Below the pieces are notes generated by a model that saw only the letters and a program-made list of their open reading frames with translations, made no database searches and was not told where the DNA came from. Positions 9,192 to 17,667 of a stretch of 55,612 nt of DNA are shown here, piece after piece. The position numbers were made by a program, and so were the translations under genes. The stretch lies in NCBI GenBank assembly GCA_002257045.1, contig NCHD01000007.1, forward strand, positions 1 to 55,612, in the 5' to 3' direction. Source of the DNA: Hydrogenophilales bacterium 16-61-112 (lineage in GTDB: Bacteria; Pseudomonadota; Gammaproteobacteria; Burkholderiales; Thiobacillaceae). Position 1 is the stretch's first letter; each line of letters opens with the position of its first letter.

Positions 9192-9833
9192 ATGAACCCA
9201 ACCGACTACGAACGCTGGTACGCCACCGAACGCGGGCGCTGGATCGGCGAGACGGAATATGCGCTGGCGGCGCGTCTGCTCGCTGCGCAGCCGGGCGACA
9301 GCCTGCTCGATGTGGGTTGCGGTACCGGCTGGTTCACGCGCCGCGCGGCGACCGATGATCTTCGCGTCACCGGGCTCGACCCCAACTTCGCCTGGCTCAA
9401 CTACGCGCGTGTGCACAGCAAGTCGCAGCTGAGCTGGGTGCAAGGCGATGCGCAACGCCTGCCGTTCGCCGATGCCAGCTTCGATCATGTGCTGTCCATC
9501 GCTGCGCTGTGTTTTGTCGATGACGAACGCCAGGCGGTGGCCGAATGCGTGCGGGTAGCGCGTTGCCGCTTTGCCCTTGGCTGGCTCAATCGGGACAGCT
9601 TGCTGTATCGACAGAAAGGCCGGGACGGCGGCAGTGGCGCCTATCACGGCGCCCGCTGGCACAGCGCAGTCGAACTGCGTGCGCTGTTCGCCGGCTTGCC
9701 AGTGCGCAAGCTCAGGCTTAGCAGCGCGATTTTCCTGCCGTCCGCCCAAGCCTGGGCGCGCGGGCTGGAGCAGGTGGCGCCGAGCGTGTTGCCGTGGGGC
9801 GGGCTGTTGCTGGCGACAGGCGAGGCCATCTGA
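9192..9833 (+). CDS. Class I SAM-dependent methyltransferase
   Basis: A 213-residue protein with the Rossmann-type SAM motif LLDVGCGTGWFTRR near residue 38, an acidic residue at the end of strand 2 (VTGLDPN), and motif III-like LPFADASFDHVLSIAAL near residue 95. This pattern matches the Methyltransf_11 type. GGAAGC lies just before the ATG. No specific substrate can be assigned. It ends about 200 bp before the nasA control region and is probably not part of the nitrate operon. Confidence 0.82.
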   Translation: MNPTDYERWYATERGRWIGETEYALAARLLAAQPGDSLLDVGCGTGWFTRRAATDDLRVTGLDPNFAWLNYARVHSKSQLSWVQGDAQRLPFADASFDHVLSIAALCFVDDERQAVAECVRVARCRFALGWLNRDSLLYRQKGRDGGSGAYHGARWHSAVELRALFAGLPVRKLRLSSAIFLPSAQAWARGLEQVAPSVLPWGGLLLATGEAI

Positions 9834-9998
9834 GCCGCTTTAAAAAGAGGCAAGCCACGGTGCATCTATGCGCGATCGGGGCTTGATGCCCTGATTTGGG
9901 GCGTGACCGGCGCACCATGCACAGTGATCGAACAGGTGGTGTGCTCGGTTGTGGGGCTGGTGTCGCCAAGCCATTGAATCCGCATGGCTTAATCAAGC

Positions 9999-10015
9999 TG
10001 GCACCCGACGTGCTT
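9999..10015 (+). promoter_or_regulatory. Sigma-54 (-24/-12) promoter of nasA
   Basis: TGGCAC followed by 5 bp and GTGCT gives the invariant GG-N10-GC spacing of sigma-54 promoters. The predicted start site is about 15 bp upstream of the nasA ATG. Nitrogen-regulated promoters of this class are activated by NtrC. Upstream GCAC/GGTG half sites at about 9910-9940 could be enhancer elements but are less regular than those at nirB. Confidence 0.7.
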
Positions 10016-10038
10016 TAACCTCACCACGAGGTATGTTC

Positions 10039-12720
10039 ATGTCTATCGTTTCATCTGTCTGTTGTTATTGCGGCACCGGTTGCGGGGTGCTGATCGAAAC
10101 CGAGGCCGGAAAAATTACCGGCGTGCGCGGCGATCCGGCGCATCCGGCCAACCAGGGCAAGCTGTGCACCAAGGGCGCGACCCTGCATCTGTCGGCGCAG
10201 GCGGGCGGGCGGGCGCTGGTTCCCGAACTGCGCACCGAGCGCGCCGCAAAGCGCCAGCCAACCAGCTGGGCGGCGGCGCTCGACCATGTGGCTGACAAAT
10301 TTAACGCGGTCATCCGCGAGCACGGGCCGGACGCGGTGGGTTTCTATATCTCCGGCCAGCTCACCACCGAGGCGTATTACGTCTTCAACAAGCTGGCCAA
10401 GGGCTTGGTCGGCACCAATAACGTCGACACCAATTCGCGCCTGTGCATGTCGTCGGCGGTGGCGGGTTACAAGGCTACGCTGGGGGCAGACTCGCCGCCC
10501 GGCTGCTATGACGATATCGACCATGCCGGGGTGATATTCATCGCCGGGTCGAATACGGCTTTCGCCCATCCCATCCTGTTCCGCCGCATCGAGGCCGCGC
10601 GCAAGGCCAACCCCGCGCTCAAGCTGATCGTGGTGGACCCGCGCCGCACCGATACGGCGGCCGAGGCCGATCTGCATCTGTCGATTTTGCCGGGCACCGA
10701 TGTGGCGCTGTTTCACGCCATGCTGAACGTGATGCTGTGGGAGGAACTGATCGACCGCGATTTCATCGCCGCGCACACCGATGGCTGGGACGCGCTGCGC
10801 GCAACTGTGCGCGAATATTCGCCGGAAAAAGTCGCGCCGATTTGCGGCGTGAGTGTTGCCGACATCGTGCAGGCTGCGCGCTGGTTTGCTGCCGGGCCGA
10901 CGCTGTCGCTGTACTGCCAGGGGCTCAATCAGTCGAGCTGCGGCACCGACAAGAACGCCACGCTCATCAACCTGCACCTGGCGAGCGGGCAGATCGGCAA
11001 GCCGGGCGCCGCGCCCTTGTCGCTCACCGGCCAGCCCAACGCGATGGGCGGGCGCGAAGTCGGCGGGCTGGCCAATCTACTGTCGGCGCACCGCGACATG
11101 GGCAACCCCGCGCACCGCGCCGAAGTCGCCGCGCTGTGGGGGGTGGATGAGGTCCCGGCGACGCCGGGCAAGACCGCGATCGAGATGTTCGAGGCGGTGA
11201 AACGCGGTGAAATCAAGGCGCTGTGGATCGCCTGCACCAACCCCGCGCAGTCGCTGCCGAACCAGGCGCTGGTGCACGAGGCCCTGCAAACGGCTGAATG
11301 CGTGGTGCTGCAGGAGGCGTTCGCCGACACCGAAACCGCGCGTTATGCCGACGTGCTGCTGCCGGCGTCCGCCTGGGGCGAAACCGAGGGCACGGTGACC
11401 AATTCCGAGCGCTGCATCACGCGCGTCCATGCGGCGGTTCCGCCGCCGGGCAAAGCGCGCCCCGACTGGGCCATCGTCTGCGATTTCGCGCGGCGGCTGC
11501 TGCCGGAAAAGGGCGCGCGCCTGTTTCCGTATGCCGACGCTGAAGCCGTGTTCAACGAACACCGCGAATCGACGCGCGGGCGCGATCTTGACATCACCGG
11601 CCTGTCTTATGCACTGCTGGAGCAGGCGCCGCAACAATGGCCGTTTGCCGAAGGCAGCGTGACCGGTGCCCTCCGGCTGTATGCCGACGGCATCTATCCC
11701 ACTGCCAGCGGCCGCGCGCGTTTTCACAACACGACGTATATCCCGGTGTCCGAAGCCATCGACGCACGCTATCCGCTGCATCTCAACACCGGCCGCCTGC
11801 GCGACCAGTGGCACGGCATGAGCCGCACCGGGCTGGTGGCGCGGCTGTATTCGCACGTCGAAGAGCCGCTGCTGTCGATGGCGCGCAGCGACATGGAGCG
11901 GCGTCGCCTCAAGGACGGCGAACTGGTGCGGGTGAAAAGCCGGCGCGGCAGCCTGGTCGTCAAAGTGGGAGCCAGCGACGAGCTGCGCGGTGGTCAGACC
12001 TTCATGCCGATGCACTGGGGCGGCCGCTTCATGGCGGGACGCGGCGTGAATGCGCTGACGCTGGACGTGGTCGACCCGGTGTCGCGCCAGCCCGAGCTCA
12101 AGCATTGCGCGGTGCAGGTCGAAAAAGTCGAGCTGCCGTACCGCCGCGCCATCATGCGGCGCGGCGACGGCGCCAGCCTGCTGCGGCAGGCGCAGCCCTT
12201 TCTCGAACATTTCGATTACGCCACCGCCGGTCTCACCGGGCGCGACAAGACCGTGCTGGTGTTTCAGGCGGCAAGCATGGGGCCGCTGCCGGAGGAACTG
12301 GTGCAGGAAATGGACGCCGCCTTCGGGCTGGACGATCCGCTGTTGACCATGAGCTACCAGGACGCGCGGCGCGGCATCTGGAAAAAGGCGCGGGTGGAGG
12401 ACGGCGTCATCACCGGCGCCCGCCTGTCCGGCGAAACCGCCGCGCAGGACTGGCTCAAGGACCTGATCGCCGCAGGCGCTTCGGCGATGGATGTACGCAC
12501 GTGGCTGCTGGCGCCGGTGACGCAGCCGCCCGCAGGCGGCATCGGCCGCGGGCGCATCATCTGCAATTGTCTGGATGTGGCTGAGCCGGACATCGTCGCC
12601 GCCATTGCCGCGGGCGCGGATCTGGCCGCGCTGCAGGCCACGCTCAACTGCGGCACCGAGTGCGGCTCCTGCGTGCCGGAGCTCAAGCGTTTGTTGATGG
12701 CCGGCCGGGCGGTGGCCTAG
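10039..12720 (+). CDS. nasA: Assimilatory nitrate reductase catalytic subunit
   Basis: An 893-residue molybdopterin oxidoreductase. The N-terminus carries the [4Fe-4S] set CCYCGTGCG plus a Cys in GKLCTKG. The molybdenum-ligand region NSRLCMSSAVAGYK follows. The C-terminal 50 residues (ICNCLD and TECGSC) form a BFD-type [2Fe-2S] domain, typical of single-subunit NasA. It reduces nitrate to nitrite in the cytoplasm. The ATG at 10039 is chosen because the Cys cluster begins seven residues later and GAGG lies upstream; an ATG two codons earlier is also possible. A sigma-54 promoter lies directly upstream, and nirB, nirD and a transporter follow downstream. Confidence 0.93.
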   Translation: MSIVSSVCCYCGTGCGVLIETEAGKITGVRGDPAHPANQGKLCTKGATLHLSAQAGGRALVPELRTERAAKRQPTSWAAALDHVADKFNAVIREHGPDAVGFYISGQLTTEAYYVFNKLAKGLVGTNNVDTNSRLCMSSAVAGYKATLGADSPPGCYDDIDHAGVIFIAGSNTAFAHPILFRRIEAARKANPALKLIVVDPRRTDTAAEADLHLSILPGTDVALFHAMLNVMLWEELIDRDFIAAHTDGWDALRATVREYSPEKVAPICGVSVADIVQAARWFAAGPTLSLYCQGLNQSSCGTDKNATLINLHLASGQIGKPGAAPLSLTGQPNAMGGREVGGLANLLSAHRDMGNPAHRAEVAALWGVDEVPATPGKTAIEMFEAVKRGEIKALWIACTNPAQSLPNQALVHEALQTAECVVLQEAFADTETARYADVLLPASAWGETEGTVTNSERCITRVHAAVPPPGKARPDWAIVCDFARRLLPEKGARLFPYADAEAVFNEHRESTRGRDLDITGLSYALLEQAPQQWPFAEGSVTGALRLYADGIYPTASGRARFHNTTYIPVSEAIDARYPLHLNTGRLRDQWHGMSRTGLVARLYSHVEEPLLSMARSDMERRRLKDGELVRVKSRRGSLVVKVGASDELRGGQTFMPMHWGGRFMAGRGVNALTLDVVDPVSRQPELKHCAVQVEKVELPYRRAIMRRGDGASLLRQAQPFLEHFDYATAGLTGRDKTVLVFQAASMGPLPEELVQEMDAAFGLDDPLLTMSYQDARRGIWKKARVEDGVITGARLSGETAAQDWLKDLIAAGASAMDVRTWLLAPVTQPPAGGIGRGRIICNCLDVAEPDIVAAIAAGADLAALQATLNCGTECGSCVPELKRLLMAGRAVA

Positions 12721-12792
12721 CTGAGATTTCTCGCCTGACGCGACGCCCGGCCGCAGTCGCCCCGCTTGCCGTTACAAGGGGAGGCACCCGCT

Positions 12793-13205
12793 TCAGGGGT
12801 TGCCTGGCGCAGTGGAAGCGCCTTCATTTTTGGGCATGTCGGCTTGGAATCGCTCGTGCAGAACCCGTTTGCGCAAAAAGGTGCGCATCTCGTGGCTGGC
12901 CCGGTCGAAATTCCCGCCCGACGCCAGTGACTGCCGTGCAGCCGAAAACTCTTTCTGTTTGATGTGCTGGACAATCTCGCCGGCCACCTGATGAAACCGG
13001 CCATGCAGCGCGTGGACTTGGGCGTGGTTTTTCGGCAACAGCTTCCGGCGTGCGCCATTGTTCAGCCATATTCCGAGTTCGCAGGCGTCGGGCAGGCTGA
13101 TGTCCGCAATCGTCAGCCCACCTTGCCGCTGAGAAAATCGCGAAACCTGGCTTTCCATGCGCCATGCACTTGAATGGCGTCTTCGTTGTCGCTTTTGATG
13201 GTCAT
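12793..13205 (-). pseudogene. CZB (chemoreceptor zinc-binding) domain protein, frameshifted
   Basis: From ATG 13205 the frame encodes 30 residues including HGAWKARFRDFLSGK, the usual start of a CZB domain, and then stops at TGA. A second frame continues without a gap with LTIADISLPDACELGIWL and HALHGRFHQVAGEIVQH, holding the Cys and His zinc ligands. One extra G in the GGG run at about 13117-13119 (CCC on the plus strand) would restore a single protein of about 137 residues. The protein has no attached receptor, so it would be a stand-alone CZB module. It is either a young pseudogene or a sequencing error. It lies convergent to nasA and upstream of nirB on the opposite strand. Confidence 0.75.
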
Positions 13206-13453
13206 GTTTGTCTGGATTCAGCGTTGCACTTGCCGGTGGTAGCGGAATGCCAGCCGTGTTTTTGAGCGCCGCGTCAGGCATTTTTTTAAAATCGGCGCTG
13301 ATGTTTCGCGGGATGGGTCGGCAGACACGGCACGGTGGCATCCCGCAACCTTAGCAATATGCACTCTTAGCAGGCAGGCAAGCCCCGGCTTATGGCATGC
13401 GTGACGTGGCAGGCCCGGAAACAGGGCGGCGCACGCAATTTTGCTGTTCTTTG

Positions 13454-13488
13454 GTGCGTGACGGGTTTGCACGCACTTATCTGGTGCC
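13454..13488. promoter_or_regulatory. Candidate NtrC enhancer region upstream of nirB
   Basis: Two overlapping dyads lie 75-110 bp upstream of the nirB sigma-54 promoter. GCAC-N7-GTGC at 13473-13487 fits the NtrC core TGCAC-N7-GTGCA in its inner bases. Arms GTGCGTG and CACGCAC flank a 9-bp spacer at 13454-13476. The remaining sequence from 13206 to 13607 shows no gene that I accept. NtrC binding is inferred from motif and position. Confidence 0.55.
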
Positions 13489-13561
13489 ATCAAGCACCGC
13501 GTGCGGAAAATGACCTCTGCAAGATCGCTATGAATCAAATACTTACGTTGCATGGACGGGG

Positions 13562-13578
13562 TGGCATTGCTCTTGCTT
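13562..13578 (+). promoter_or_regulatory. Sigma-54 (-24/-12) promoter of nirB
   Basis: TGGCAT, 5 bp, then TTGCTT gives GG-N10-GC and is close to the full consensus TGGCAC-N5-TTGCW. It lies 30 bp before the nirB ATG at 13608. Together with the matching element before nasA it points to joint nitrogen control of the nitrate and nitrite reductase transcripts. Confidence 0.75.
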
Positions 13579-13607
13579 ATAAGGTTCAAGCCTATTGAAT
13601 CCGGAGT

Positions 13608-15922
13608 ATGAGCAAGATGGACATGAATATCCCCGCCAAGAAAATGAAGCTGGTGATGGTTGGCAACGGTATGGCCGGCGTACGTGCGCTGGAAGAGCTG
13701 CTGAAGCTCGCGCCGGACCTGTATGACGTCACCGTGTTCGGCGCCGAGCCGCACCCCAACTACAACCGCATTTTGCTGTCGCCGGTGCTGGCGGGCACGA
13801 CCGTCTGCTGCTGGCGACCGGCTCCAATCCCTTCATCCTGCCGGTTCCCGGCGCCGACCTGCCCGGCGTTATCGGCTTTCGCGACATCGCCGACGTCGAC
13901 ACGATGATCCATGCCTCCAGCCAGTATCAGCACGCCGTGGTGATCGGCGGCGGCCTGCTCGGGCTGGAAGCGGCCAACGGCCTGATGAAGCGCGGCATGC
14001 AGGTGTCGGTGGTGCATATCGGGCCGTGGCTGATGGAACGCCAGCTTGACGAACCGGCAGCGCGCCTGCTGCAAAAGAGCCTGGAAGAAAAGGGCATGAA
14101 GTTCCTGCTGCAAAAGCAGACTGCGGAACTGGTGCAGGGTGAATCCGGCCGGGTCTGCGCGATCAAATTCAAGGATGGCGATTCCGCGCCGGCCGACCTG
14201 GTAGTGATGGCGGTCGGCATTCGCCCAAACACCGAACTGGCCGAGTCCTCGGGCCTGCATTGCAACCGCGGCGTCGTGGTCAACGACACCATGCAGACCT
14301 TTGATCCGCGCATCTATTCGGTCGGCGAATGCGCAGCGCACCGCGGCATCGCTTACGGCCTGGTGGCGCCGCTGTTCGAGCAGGCCAAGGTGGTGGCCAA
14401 CCATCTGGCGCAGCATGGCATCAGCCGCTACCAGGGCTCGGTGACCTCGACCAAGCTCAAGGTCACCGGCATCGACCTGTTTTCCGCCGGCGATTTCATG
14501 GGCGGCGAGGGCACCGAATCGATTCTGTATTCCGACCCCATCGGCGGCGTTTACAAAAAGCTCGTGATCCGCGACAACAAGCTGGTCGGCGGCGTGATGT
14601 ATGGCGATACCGTGGACGGCGCGTGGTATTTCTCGCTGCTGCGCGACGGCAAGAACGTCAACGAGCTGCGCGACCACCTGATGTTCGGCCAGGATCACTG
14701 CGGCAACCTCGGCCACAGCGGCATCAACAAGGCGGCGTCGATGACCGACGACATGGAGGTGTGCGGCTGCAACGGCGTGTGCAAGGGCGACATCGTCAAG
14801 GCGATTCGCGAGAAGGGCCTGTTCACGCTGGAAGACGTGCGCAAGCACACCAAGGCGTCGGGTTCGTGCGGTTCGTGCACCGGCCTGGTCGAGCAGATCC
14901 TGGCGGTGACTGTCGGCGGCGATTATTCGGCCACGCCGAAAACCAAATCGATGTGCGGCTGCACCGAACACACCCACGAAGACGTGCGTGCGGCGATCCG
15001 GCAGAACAAGCTGCTGACGATTCCGCAGGTGCAGCAGTTCATGGAGTGGGACACGCCAAACGGCTGCGCCAGCTGCCGCACCGCATTGAACTATTACCTG
15101 ATTTCGACCTGGCCGGGCGAGGCGGAGGACGACCCGCAGTCGCGCTTTATCAACGAGCGTGCCCACGCGAACATCCAGAAGGACGGCACCTATTCGGTGA
15201 TTCCGCGCATGTGGGGCGGCAACACCACGCCGTCCGAGCTGCGCCGCATCGCCGACGTCGTCGACAAGTACAGCATCCCGGCGGTGCACGTCACCGGCGG
15301 CCAGCGCATCGACCTTTTGGGGATCAAGAAGGAAGACCTGCCAAAAGTGTGGGCCGACCTCGACATGCCGTCGGGCCACGCCTACGGCAAGGCGCTGCGC
15401 ACGGTGAAGACCTGTGTCGGCTCGGAGTGGTGCCGTTTCGGCACGCAGAACTCGACGCAGATGGGCATCGACCTGGAAAAGGCTTTCTTCAAGATGTGGG
15501 CGCCGCACAAGGTCAAGCTCGCGGTGTCGGGCTGCCCGCGCAACTGCGCCGAAGTCGCGATCAAGGACGTCGGCATCATCGGCGTCGACTCCGGCTGGGA
15601 GATCTATGTCGCGGGCAACGGCGGCATCAAGACCGAAGTCGCGCAGTTCCTGATCAAGGTCAAAACCGAAGCCGAGGTGATGGAGTACTCCGGCGCCTTC
15701 CTGCAGCTCTACCGCGAAGAAGCGCGCTACCTCGACCGCACCGTACATTACGTCGAGCGCGTCGGGCTGGATTACGTGAAGAAGAAAATTCTCGACGACC
15801 ACGAGGGCCGTAAGGCGCTCTACGAGCGCCTGATATTTGCGCTGTCGATCGAAAAGGATCCGTGGGTGGAGCGCGCCAAGGAAGGCAAGTTCGCGCAGGA
15901 ATTCGCCTCGCTGACGGTTTGA
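13608..15922 (+). pseudogene. nirB: Nitrite reductase large subunit, internal deletion and frame change
   Basis: The first frame (from 13608) encodes the NirB start: VMVGNGMAGVRALEELL, then ITVFGAEP-like sequence and NRILLSPVLAG. At about 13797 the text jumps into another frame, DRLLLATGSNPFILPVPG, which continues to 15922. Compared with the family, about 45-50 residues between SPVLAG and the second FAD segment are missing, and the frame shifts. The rest is complete: NAD(P)-binding GGGLLGLE, BFD-type Cys clusters (CGCNGVC, CGSC), and the sirohaem/[4Fe-4S] Cys set ending in SGCPRNC. As written it cannot give a working enzyme. An assembly collapse is possible. It is followed by nirD and preceded by a sigma-54 promoter. 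Confidence 0.85.
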
Positions 15923-15959
15923 CGCACGTTGAATTAACCCCGAACAACAAGGAAGCAAC

Positions 15960-16292
15960 ATGACCCAATGGCTTGAAGTATGCGATCTCACCGAGATCCC
16001 CCGACTCGGCGCACGCGTGGTGAATCACGGCGCGCTCGCGATTGCAGTGTTCCGCAATGCGGACGATGAAGTGTTTGCGCTGGAAGACCGCTGCCCGCAC
16101 AAGGGCGGCCCGCTGTCGCAAGGCATCGTGCACGGTCGCAAGGTGACCTGCCCGCTGCATGGCTGGAATATCGAACTGATATCCGGCTGCGCGGTGGCGC
16201 CGGACGTAGGCTGCGCGCGCGAGTTCCCGATCAAGATCGAAGCGGGACGGGTGTGGCTCGACCCCGTGGCGGCAGTTAGCGCGGCAGCCTAA
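15960..16292 (+). CDS. nirD: Nitrite reductase small subunit with Rieske-type cluster
   Basis: A 110-residue protein starting 37 bp after nirB, with AAGGAAG upstream. It carries CPHKGG and CPLHGW, a Cys-x-His ... Cys-x2-His set that would bind a [2Fe-2S] Rieske cluster. Some NirD proteins lack these ligands, so this is a cluster-bearing form. It partners NirB in NADH-dependent reduction of nitrite to ammonium in the cytoplasm. Its intact frame beside a broken nirB is notable. Confidence 0.9.
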   Translation: MTQWLEVCDLTEIPRLGARVVNHGALAIAVFRNADDEVFALEDRCPHKGGPLSQGIVHGRKVTCPLHGWNIELISGCAVAPDVGCAREFPIKIEAGRVWLDPVAAVSAAA

Positions 16293-16328
16293 ACGGCACG
16301 ACGGCAGTCCAAAAAACATAATTGATAC

Positions 16329-16345
16329 GGGCGGAAACTCCGCCC
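16329..16345. promoter_or_regulatory. Stem-loop before the nitrate transporter gene
   Basis: GGGCGGA and TCCGCCC form a perfect 7-bp stem with a 3-base loop in the 71-bp gap between nirD and the transporter. There is no T-run, so it is not a classical terminator. It may tune mRNA stability or processing between the two genes; that role is inference. Confidence 0.5.
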
Positions 16346-16363
16346 TTCGGCAGGAGCACCACC

Positions 16364-17575
16364 ATGACACGCGACTTCTGGAAGTCGGGGCACACGCCTA
16401 CGCTTTTATCCGCCTTTCTCTATTTTGACATCGCCTTCATGGTGTGGGTGATGCTCGGCCCGCTCGGCGTGCAGATTGCTGAAACCCTCGGCCTCAGCGC
16501 CGCACAGAAGGGCATGATGGTGGCGACGCCGGTGCTGGCCGGCGCGCTGCTGCGCATCGTGATGGGCGTGCTTGTCGACCACCTCAAGCCGAAAATGGCC
16601 GGCCTGATCGGCCAGCTGGTGGTGATCGCGGGCTTGCTGTGGGCGTGGCTGGCGGGCATCCACAGTTACCGCGAAGTGCTCATGCTCGGCGTGCTGCTCG
16701 GCTTTGCCGGCGCAGCTTTCGCGGTGGCGTTGCCGCTGGCGTCGCGCTGGTATCCGCCGCAGCATCAGGGTACGGCGCTCGGCATCGCCGGTGCAGGCAA
16801 CTCCGGTACCGTGTTTGCGGCGCTGTTCGCCCCCAGCCTCGCGGTCGCCTTCGGCTGGGGCAACGTGTTCGGTATCGCGCTGATTCCGGTCGGTATGGCG
16901 TTCCTGGTGTATCTCGTGTTCGCCAAGGATGCGCCCGACTGCCCGCCACCGAAGTCGCTGCACCAGTACCTGAACGTGCTGAAAGACCGCGACGCTTGGT
17001 GGTTCATGTTTTTCTATTTCGTCACCTTTGGCGGCTTCGTCGGCTTGGCGTCCAGCCTCACCATTTATTTTCACGACCAGTACGGCATGACGCCAGTGCA
17101 GGCGGGTTACTTCACCGCCGCCTGCGTGTTCGCCGGCTCGCTGGTGCGGCCGATGGGCGGCATGCTGGCCGACCGCATCGGCGGCATCCGCACCCTGCTG
17201 GTGGTGTATACGCTGGCAGCCCTGTTCCTCGTCATCGTCAGCTTCGGTTCCGACAATGCCTGGCTGGCGCTGGCCGGATTCATGCTCGCCATGGGCACGC
17301 TCGGCTTCGGCAACGGCGCCGTGTTCCAACTGGTGCCGCAGCGCTTTCGCAAGGAAATCGGCGTGATGACCGGCATGGTCGGTATGGCCGGCGGCGTCGG
17401 CGGATTTTATCTGGCAGCCAGCCTGGGCTTCATCAAGGGCCAGACCGGCAGCTATCAGCTCGGCCTGCTGATTTTTGCCGGCCTGAGCCTGGTGGCGCTG
17501 CTGGGGCTGACGGTGGTGAAGCAGCGCTGGCGCACCACCTGGGGCGCGGCAGCGATTGCAGGGGCGAAGGTTTAA
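16364..17575 (+). CDS. MFS nitrate/nitrite transporter (NarK/NasA type)
   Basis: A 403-residue protein with about twelve membrane helices. Features of the nitrate-nitrite porter family include a Gly-rich helix GFAGAAFAVALPLASRWYPPQHQGTALG, given here only in outline, with GIAGAGNSG following it, and the second-half signature FGNGAVFQLVPQRF. ATG 16364 is preferred over an in-frame ATG at 16322 because CAGGAG stands just upstream and the conserved part starts soon after. Position after nirBD supports nitrate uptake for assimilation. Confidence 0.88.
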   Translation: MTRDFWKSGHTPTLLSAFLYFDIAFMVWVMLGPLGVQIAETLGLSAAQKGMMVATPVLAGALLRIVMGVLVDHLKPKMAGLIGQLVVIAGLLWAWLAGIHSYREVLMLGVLLGFAGAAFAVALPLASRWYPPQHQGTALGIAGAGNSGTVFAALFAPSLAVAFGWGNVFGIALIPVGMAFLVYLVFAKDAPDCPPPKSLHQYLNVLKDRDAWWFMFFYFVTFGGFVGLASSLTIYFHDQYGMTPVQAGYFTAACVFAGSLVRPMGGMLADRIGGIRTLLVVYTLAALFLVIVSFGSDNAWLALAGFMLAMGTLGFGNGAVFQLVPQRFRKEIGVMTGMVGMAGGVGGFYLAASLGFIKGQTGSYQLGLLIFAGLSLVALLGLTVVKQRWRTTWGAAAIAGAKV

Positions 17576-17580
17576 TCGAG

Positions 17581-17660
17581 GTAAGCGCTGAGGGGTGAGC
17601 GGTCGGAACGGGTGCCGCTTTGCGGCGCTTCTATAATCCCGCTCACCGCTCACCGCTCAC
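17581..17660. repeat. Inverted heptamer-repeat element before the PP2C-kinase gene
   Basis: The left array at 17587-17607 carries units of the GGTGAGC type. The right array at 17640-17660 is three perfect copies of CGCTCAC, ending 7 bp before the ATG. The two arrays are roughly complementary and could pair. Between them are a small stem (GCCGC/GCGGC, 17614-17626) and a perfect TATAAT at 17632-17637. Transcripts starting from that hexamer would begin inside or next to the right array. Confidence 0.65.
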
Positions 17661-17667
17661 CATATCC

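Noticed and set aside
13904-15922. Treating the long second nirB frame as a separate intact gene
   Set aside because: It begins inside the second FAD segment of NirB, and 35 codons of matching sequence lie upstream of its first ATG in the same frame, so it is a fragment.
13760-15991. A 743-codon minus-strand open frame across nirB
   Set aside because: It is the antisense shadow of nirB. The product is rich in His, Arg, Ala and Val without any motif, and high GC content leaves such frames open.
16406-17653. A 415-codon minus-strand frame across the nitrate transporter
   Set aside because: Composition is that of an antisense shadow. The transporter helices lie on the plus strand.
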